A program made the translations under genes and the position numbers. A stretch of DNA of 10,538 bases from assembly GCA_004151065.3 (NCBI GenBank), contig NWUY0300026103.1, forward strand, positions 14,154 to 24,691, written 5' to 3'. Origin of the DNA: Larix sibirica. Its lineage: Eukaryota > Streptophyta > Pinopsida > Pinales > Pinaceae. The notes under the pieces were generated by a model. That model did no database searches. It was not told the origin of the DNA and worked only from the letters and a program-made list of their open reading frames with translations. The first letter of the stretch is position 1. Each line of letters opens with the position of its first letter. Of the stretch, positions 6,050 through 10,538 are shown piece after piece.

Positions 6050-7269
6050 GTATTGTATCTATTGGGAGGCCCATATGTGACATCAATACCATAACATGAG
6101 TTGGATTTGTTATTTTTAATGTAGATAGTAAGAGTGATTCTATTACTCTTTCGTTTGTTGGATGTCAACCATAACCATGTTGTGCTTACTTAAGTGTTTT
6201 CCTATTCACTTGAGTGGAATGTTGAGCCTAACATCTTTTAGAAAAGGAATGATAGACATACATGCTTATCCGTATGAGGACATAACCAGAGGTGGTCTAA
6301 TTTCCAATTAAATCTTGTGTGTGTTTGTATGAATAACACTAAGGAGAACAAGAGAAGGTCCAAGAGAAGGTCCATTGGGCGTGAAGTTGAGCCTAAATCA
6401 AGGAATAAGTCATTCAGAGTTCAATCAATTGAGAGTTACTATTACTTCTTGTCTCACAATACTAACAACTTTTATAGAGGTTGAAGGAGCCAAGACAGTC
6501 AATCCTCAAGGCTCCATGTAGGTGAAACACATAAGTTGTGAACCTAGCATTTATAGATCATTAGCAAACCATGTTTTGATGTTGGTATAGAAGGTACACT
6601 ACAATTGAGTTGATTAAATCATTCATTGCCTATACAATGTTTTCATTCTTGTCAATTTGTTTGGTTGGTGAATGATACCTACATCTCCAAAATTGAATTA
6701 ATGGCTATCTATTAGAATAAATGCCATTGCAATAACCTTCAACGTATGTTATGATTATTGGTCGAATTTTAATTCATTAGGTATATGCATCAAAATCTAA
6801 TTATTAGTGTCTTGTTTGTTCGATGTTCCATTTCCCAATTGTGTATGCATAATAAAATAACAAACATTCAATTAGAAACCACGTTAACTAGTTATCCACA
6901 TTTAATTAGATTTTAAAAATAAACTAGATCAATTAGTGATTCACATTTATAAATGATTATTAGGCCTAACATTTAGGGAACCTACAAACTCACTTACATT
7001 CAAATGTTGTCATAGTTTGTTTTTTGTAAGGGGAAGTTGACAAGCAAGAATACACAATTAATCAACAATTATGTTAGTAGGAGGTACCTCTTTTTTATGG
7101 TTTTCCTTTGATATCAAGATTATGGTATATTGAACATTATATATTTTCATAAACCTCTTTCAACCAATATGAAATAACATTTTCGAAATAAGTAAATGTT
7201 AAATGATAATTTATGTTAAAAAAAATAAATGCATGGAACTTTGTTTATCAATCATATTTTACGTAACAA
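6050..7269. other. AT-rich noncoding stretch, no recognisable gene
   Basis: No long open frame on either strand and no known element motif could be seen. Base composition becomes steadily more AT-rich to the right. The only local items are a short tandem copy and small basic ORF near 6329-6484. It may be old, unrecognisable transposon DNA. Confidence 0.5.
6329..6484 (+). CDS. Small basic ORF (51 aa), coding status doubtful
   Basis: ATG 6329 opens 51 codons ending at TGA 6482-6484. The N-terminal part, ENKRRSKRRS (residues 6-15), is strongly basic and arises from a 12-base tandem copy of AAGAGAAGGTCC (6349-6360 and 6361-6372). The middle is basic and polar and the end is rich in Tyr and Asn. 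No family is recognised. The basic block looks like a nuclear-localisation or nucleic-acid-binding patch, but frames of this length occur by chance. There is no support from neighbours. Confidence 0.12.
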   Translation: MNNTKENKRRSKRRSIGREVEPKSRNKSFRVQSIESYYYFLSHNTNNFYRG

Positions 7270-7450
7270 TTTAGTAAATTACCCATCTTTATCATGATTT
7301 TTTAATTAGAAAGGGGTCATGACCTCAAATGAAAATGGAAATACTAACTAATTTATTTAGTAAATTACCAATCTTTATCATGATTTTCATGATTTTTTAA
7401 TTAAAAAGGGGTCATGATCTCAAATGAAAATGGAAATACTAACTAATTTT
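7270..7450 (+). repeat. Tandem duplication, two units of 86 and 95 bp
   Basis: Unit 1 (7270-7355) and unit 2 (7356-7450) both run from TTTAGTAAATTACC through AGGGGTCATGA to GGAAATACTAACTAATTT. They are very similar; the second carries an extra CATGATTTT copy at about 7379-7396 that explains the length difference. The units are directly adjacent. Confidence 0.9.
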
Positions 7451-7500
7451 AAAGGTACTTGTGAGTATTTTTATAATGCTTCCTTAGTCTTTTTATAACC

Positions 7501-7770
7501 CTAAACGAGTTGGAACGGATGGTATATGACAAAAATAAATAAAGTGGAAAGACTAGGTTAGGTAAAGCGAATCTAATGGTGTCCAACAGATAAAAGGAAT
7601 CCTGTACATATTTTGGTTTTGGTATTGCCATAAATGTATCCAAACGGGTTGGAATGCATGGTAGATTTTTAAAGTTGGAAAGACTAGGTTGGGTAGAAAT
7701 AATCTATTGGCGTCCCAACAGATAAAGGAGGAATTTCTAAGTGGTACATATTTTGGTTTGGTAGGTATTG
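7501..7770 (+). repeat. Diverged tandem duplication, two units of about 127-130 bp
   Basis: Unit 1 (about 7501-7627) and unit 2 (about 7641-7770) share, in order: AAACG-GTTGGAA, GGAAAGACTAGGTT-GGTA, CCAACAGATAAA, GTACATATTTTGGTTT and GGTATTG. They differ by many substitutions and several small indels, so they are older than the 7270-7450 pair. Both strands are open in short frames, but these are shadows of the repeat. Confidence 0.85.
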
Positions 7771-7794
7771 ATTTTACAAGTAGAAAAGTCAACA

Positions 7795-7933
7795 TTTATG
7801 GTAAAGTTTATATTTCTTACCCGATAAAATAAAATTTTAATAAAGGTAAAAAAATTAGGATAAAATTTAATTTAATAGAATTATATTTTCATAAAAATAT
7901 TATTGAATTTGGGTAAGAATTTGTTACCATAAA
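7795..7933. mobile_element. Inverted-repeat element, MITE-like, 139 bp
   Basis: The left end TTTATGGTAA (7795-7804) is the exact inverted copy of TTACCATAAA (7924-7933). Further in, TTCTTACCC (7814-7822) pairs with GGGTAAGAA (7911-7919). The interior is almost pure A/T and can pair partly. Such terminal inverted repeats around a short noncoding core fit a miniature inverted-repeat transposable element. No clear target-site duplication is visible, so it could also be another palindromic sequence. Confidence 0.55.
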
Positions 7934-8042
7934 AAATATATAAGTAGACAATGTACAACAATAAAATATATGAGTAGGCAATTTACAATAATTTTATTGG
8001 TTGAAATATATGAGTAGGCAATGTATAACAATTTTATTGGTT
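7933..8042 (+). repeat. Three tandem units of about 30-40 bp
   Basis: The core ATATATGAGTAGGCAAT (with small changes) occurs at about 7936, 7966 and 8006. Units 2 and 3 also share AATTTTATTGGTT. Unit 1 lacks that tail and has AAGTAGACAAT. The array directly abuts the MITE-like element. Confidence 0.85.
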
Positions 8043-8489
8043 TGAGACGTGATTCAAAATTACATATAATCTTCAATATATTATGATGACAGTAACACTT
8101 GTATTACCTGGTATTGACATAATGGTTGATTGATTACATTGTAAATATAATTATTGTTTGATTTTTATTTTCTTTCCATACAAAAATATAATAAAAAAAT
8201 CTTCCCATATCTTTTTGTAAGACAAATATCATGTTCTCAACATTAAACTAATAAAAATATTGTTATTTGACTTTCCAGTTCCCTGTATGTAAAAATACAA
8301 AAAACCTCTATAATCCTCCCTATTGATCAAGATAAGAAATTAGTTTAATCAACAGTAAACTAATAAAAGCAAAAATATATTGTTGTTTGACTTTCCCCTT
8401 CCTTTCTGTAATTTACTTACAAAAATCTCTCTCTACCCCTTTCTCTCACCAACATTATATAGTCAATATTAAATTAATACAAACAAAAT
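8043..8489 (+). repeat. AT-rich DNA with a degenerate repeat of about 112 bp period
   Basis: Two clear copies share TAAACTAATAAAA, ATATTGTT-TTTGACTTTCC and a pyrimidine-rich follow-up: cores at about 8243-8276 and 8355-8396. A third, weaker copy may start near 8130, with ATTATTGTTTGA and CTTTCC. No open frame or other feature is visible; a CT-rich run lies at 8428-8448. Confidence 0.55.
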
Positions 8490-8546
8490 ATATATTTATT
8501 AAGATAGGCAATCTATCCATATATATTTATTAAGATAGGCAATCTA
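8490..8546 (+). repeat. 26-bp tandem duplication (31-bp period)
   Basis: ATATATTTATTAAGATAGGC followed by AATCTA occurs identically at 8490-8515 and 8521-8546, separated by TCCAT. The perfect match suggests a recent event compared with its neighbours. Confidence 0.95.
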
Positions 8547-8557
8547 CAAACAACCGG

Positions 8558-8905
8558 CAACAGACTAAGAAATACTGCATACAGAGCAGACTAAACAAAT
8601 TAATTAATTCTTCCTATTGAGATCTGACATGTGCAGTGGACATACAAATATATATGCAACGCTTATATATTTATGAAAGTAATCAATAAACAAGCAAAAG
8701 GAAGTACTGCTCATACAGAGCAGACTAGACCTGAAAATATATGCAGCAAACTTATAAAAGCTGCATATACTATTAAATGCTGGGATATATGTTAATAAAA
8801 AACCAGATCACTAAATATCAACCAACAGATTAAAAAACTCTTCCCATTGAGATCTAACATGTGCAGGAGACCTACAAATGTATATGCAATGCTTATATAT
8901 TTTGT
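8558..8905 (+). repeat. Interleaved direct repeats
   Basis: Two blocks recur. ATACAGAGCAGACTA is at 8579-8593 and at 8714-8728, with TACTGC before each. CTTCC-ATTGAGATCT-ACATGTGCAG is at about 8610-8637 and 8839-8866, and both copies continue with GACNTACAAATNTATATGCAANGCTTATATAT. The second copy is therefore about 60 bases or more and diverged by several bases. The order shows an ancestral unit duplicated and then broken by other sequence. Confidence 0.85.
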
Positions 8906-8993
8906 GTTTATTCTTAATATATATATAAAAGCTGTTTACTTTGCTTATACATAAAAATGAAATAAAAAATACCTAACACAATGTACTGTCTGA

Positions 8994-9308
8994 ATGTGCT
9001 ACAGCCGGCCGGCTATAATATCTGAAAGGTTGAAATTTGAAATTAAGGTCGCCGGGCCCATCCCAGTGATATTGGAACTTGCAATGGAAAGTGAAAATAA
9101 TTGGAGTTACAGGTACGTGACTTTGCAGTTTACCAATCCTTCGCGAATCCACAGATACGGTGGCTTTTTGCAGCCTTGGGCTTCACTGATAACAAGTGTT
9201 AGAAGCATCCAAAGCATAAACATTCTAATGCTCAACCAAAAGCCTGGCACTGCCTGGCAGTCTGTCATCCCAATGTACGTAGACTTCAAACATGCATGGA
9301 GATCCTGA
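8994..9308 (+). CDS. Unrecognised ORF in a G+C-richer segment
   Basis: ATG 8994 opens 104 codons ending at TGA 9306-9308. The predicted product has no obvious signal peptide, membrane segment or motif that I can name. The segment is clearly less AT-rich than the 2.4 kb before it and has several CpG sites, starting with the palindromic GCCGGCCGGC at 9003-9012. A strong plant 5' splice-site match, CAG|GTACGT, lies at 9110-9118 inside the frame, so if this is a gene the part up to 9112 might be an exon and the rest intron. It could also be promoter or repeat DNA that is open by chance; minus-strand frames overlap it. Confidence 0.2.
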   Translation: MCYSRPAIISERLKFEIKVAGPIPVILELAMESENNWSYRYVTLQFTNPSRIHRYGGFLQPWASLITSVRSIQSINILMLNQKPGTAWQSVIPMYVDFKHAWRS

Positions 9309-9790
9309 ATGAATATTTTGAGAAATGGGACTCCTCGTCGTTAATCTGCTGCACCCCACTACAGTTGACTGTTTCCACCTTGCATGATGCCAGCCTGACG
9401 CCAAGCATTCCATGGACAGATACACAAATATATATACATATCATGGGGAATATCCTTCCTACTACCTAGTAGTAGGAGTAGATATTGCATGGGGGAGTGA
9501 CGAATACAACAAGAATTTGGGTTGTCTCGTCCTGGCTGCAACCGCCATTATTGGCGCCGACGCGTTGCATTGATAAAATACATATAATGCCTCTGTTTGC
9601 TGTTGGTTTTGTCATTCAGCCACTTGCAAGGCCGAGGCTGTCTCAACCCTTGAGGTGACCGGTGACCTTAATGTCCTCTTTTCTTGTCCGCGCCTAACGC
9701 AAAACAAAATGTCTTTAACCCTACCGCCATTTCAATACCTAATCTTTAGGTCTCGGTATTCTGCAAACGTTGTCACGATGAATTAGCTTT
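9309..9790. other. CpG-containing noncoding stretch, possibly gene-proximal
   Basis: No convincing open frame is present. Visible items are an 8-base perfect stem with a 3-base loop (CCTACTAC 9458-9465, GTAGTAGG 9469-9476), an E2F-like ATTGGCGC at 9549-9556, and a tandem GGTGACC (9653-9659 and 9660-9666). The stretch from 9530 on is rich in CpG compared with the repeat-derived left part of the window. Confidence 0.35.
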
Positions 9791-9796
9791 TTCTGT

Positions 9797-9836
9797 CCAA
9801 TCAACTTCCTCTGCGTGGCGCGCATCATTATATTTA
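9797..9836 (+). promoter_or_regulatory. Candidate promoter: CCAAT and TATA-like motifs
   Basis: CCAATCAAC (9797-9805) is followed by TATATTTAT at 9829-9837. Spacing and order fit a plant polymerase II core promoter, with a start near 9860. CpG-rich sequence (TGGCGCGCATC) lies between them. No convincing coding region follows within the window, so any gene would start further right or be noncoding. This is motif-level evidence only. Confidence 0.25.
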
Positions 9837-10118
9837 TTGTCTGTGTATAATTTGTCTGCGTGCTACGAGAGGGCGTTTTCTTTTAGAGACCCAGACATCC
9901 CGCTGCCCTCCCATAAAAAATGGTGTCGACACAGGCAAGGCAAGATTCCACTGCTGCCAGGCCCTAATGCATTCACAAGATGGTACGCAACAAAACAGAG
10001 AATGGAGCTGGACGAGGGACATCTTGAACAAATCTACGCAACCCTAAATTTTTCACTGATTCACTTCCCAACTTTATTGTATCACAATTGTATGTTCATC
10101 TCCGAATTAATGCAATGA
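9837..10118 (+). other. Open frame without ATG start, coding status unsupported
   Basis: Frame 3 is open for about 93 codons up to TGA 10116-10118, but its left end is a TTG, and the first in-frame ATG is at 10002. Short ATG frames inside in other phases (16 codons from 9920, 26 codons from 9966) are too small to judge. It may be 5' leader sequence of a gene outside the window, or noncoding DNA. I recognise no domain. Confidence 0.15.
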
Positions 10119-10144
10119 ATTCACAAGGTGTTATCTTTACGGCC

Positions 10145-10175
10145 TAAGTCATTTTAGCATTAAGTCACTTCAGCA
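10145..10175 (+). repeat. 15-bp tandem repeat, two units
   Basis: TAAGTCATTTTAGCA (10145-10159) and TAAGTCACTTCAGCA (10161-10175) differ at two positions, with a 16-base period. It marks the return to AT-rich DNA. Confidence 0.8.
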
Positions 10176-10217
10176 AAGAAAGATGAATGGTTTTACCATT
10201 TTTTTTCTCCAAATTAA

Positions 10218-10262
10218 TTAATATATTTTAACACAATTACATTTATTAATATATTTTAACAC
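10218..10262 (+). repeat. 17-bp direct repeat, period 28
   Basis: TTAATATATTTTAACAC is identical at 10218-10234 and 10246-10262. It is short and AT-rich; replication slippage would explain it. Confidence 0.9.
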
Positions 10263-10266
10263 GAGT

Positions 10267-10345
10267 ATATTTTTAAAAGTGGTTGGACTATATCATGCCA
10301 CATTTTTTAAAATGGTTGATGCATATCAATCACTTTTAAAAATAT
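10267..10345. repeat. Inverted repeat, 19-bp arms
   Basis: ATATTTTTAAAAGTGGTTG (10267-10285) pairs with CAATCACTTTTAAAAATAT (10327-10345), with one mismatch. The 41-base loop holds a partial direct copy of the left arm (TTTTTTAAAATGGTTG). It can form a hairpin and could be a tiny MITE remnant. Confidence 0.85.
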
Positions 10346-10361
10346 GGTTATGTTAGTTGAT

Positions 10362-10389
10362 GATCTACCTATGAAGATCTATCTATGAA
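10362..10389 (+). repeat. 14-bp tandem duplication
   Basis: GATCTACCTATGAA (10362-10375) is followed directly by GATCTATCTATGAA (10376-10389), with one base different. Confidence 0.9.
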
Positions 10390-10402
10390 AAATGATTGGT
10401 GA

Positions 10403-10455
10403 ATTATTATTATTACTATAAATTAAAAAAAAATAATAATAATAATAATAATAAT
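10403..10455 (+). repeat. ATT and AAT microsatellite runs in inverted orientation
   Basis: A short ATT run (about 10403-10415) is followed after an A-rich stretch by an AAT run (about 10431-10455, some eight units). The two are complementary and could fold together. Confidence 0.9.
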
Positions 10456-10538
10456 GCTGATGAAATTTTATGGGCATGCATGATAAACCTAGGGTCTCAA
10501 TTTGTTGCCAACAATCGGTTCTATTTCTAGTACAAAAT

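Noticed and set aside
7449-7795. Minus-strand frames of 64 and 80 codons
   Set aside because: They follow the 7501-7770 duplication and have no recognisable content; the similarity between the two frames comes from the repeat.
7270-8546. CRISPR array
   Set aside because: Repeats are few, unequal in length and spacing, AT-rich, with no unique spacers of constant size, in a plant-like context.
9107-9541. Minus-strand frames opposite the 8994 ORF
   Set aside because: Short, overlapping, no motif, and no better supported than the + strand frame.
1-10538. tRNA and rRNA genes
   Set aside because: No cloverleaf-type A and B boxes with acceptor pairing and no rRNA blocks could be seen on either strand; the only tRNA-related signal is the TRIM primer site.

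Overview
The window looks like intergenic, repeat-derived nuclear DNA of a plant. The evidence is a plant-type LINE ORF1, a decayed plant Ty3/gypsy pol region, a very small LTR element primed by initiator-Met tRNA, and long AT-rich stretches with local duplications. The large, highly diverged element remains suggest a big, slow-turnover genome such as a gymnosperm, but that is inference. I see no intact protein gene, rRNA, tRNA or CRISPR array.

Layout. (1) 1-845 holds the 5' part of a LINE: a leader-like stretch, then an ORF1 frame with one internal stop. It breaks off at the single ambiguous base N846. (2) Right after the N comes a C-rich stretch that resembles the 3' end of a copia-type LTR (848-892), then featureless AT-rich DNA. 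(3) About 1118-4915 is a Ty3/gypsy pol relic on the + strand, in the order protease, reverse transcriptase, RNase H, integrase, GPY/F-like tail. It has many stops and frameshifts, and catalytic residues are lost in the protease, RNase H and integrase. No gag or 5' LTR is visible. A purine tract near 4994 and a stretch with a TATA-like box (5013-about 5560) may be the 3' PPT and 3' LTR.

(4) The most striking structure is inside the integrase. A complete 331-bp LTR retrotransposon in miniature (TRIM/SMART type) lies on the minus strand at 3650-3980. It has two 135-bp LTRs that align without gaps (about 79% identical by eye), TGTTGG...CCAACA ends, an initiator-Met-type primer binding site, a 61-bp interior and a short purine tract. 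The integrase reading frame resumes in phase if the element plus 5 bp is removed.

(5) 5600-7269 is weakly structured DNA with one unrecognised hydrophobic ORF and one small basic ORF. (6) 7270-8905 is a dense series of local duplications (units of about 26 to 130 bp) and one inverted-repeat element (7795-7933). (7) 8994-10120 is visibly richer in G+C and CpG. It has two unrecognised open frames and promoter-like motifs, and may be the edge of a low-copy or gene-proximal region. (8) 10121-10538 returns to AT-rich DNA with short tandem copies, an inverted repeat and an AAT microsatellite.

The window does not encode a working pathway. It is best read as a stack of transposon insertions and small duplications next to a possibly gene-proximal segment.
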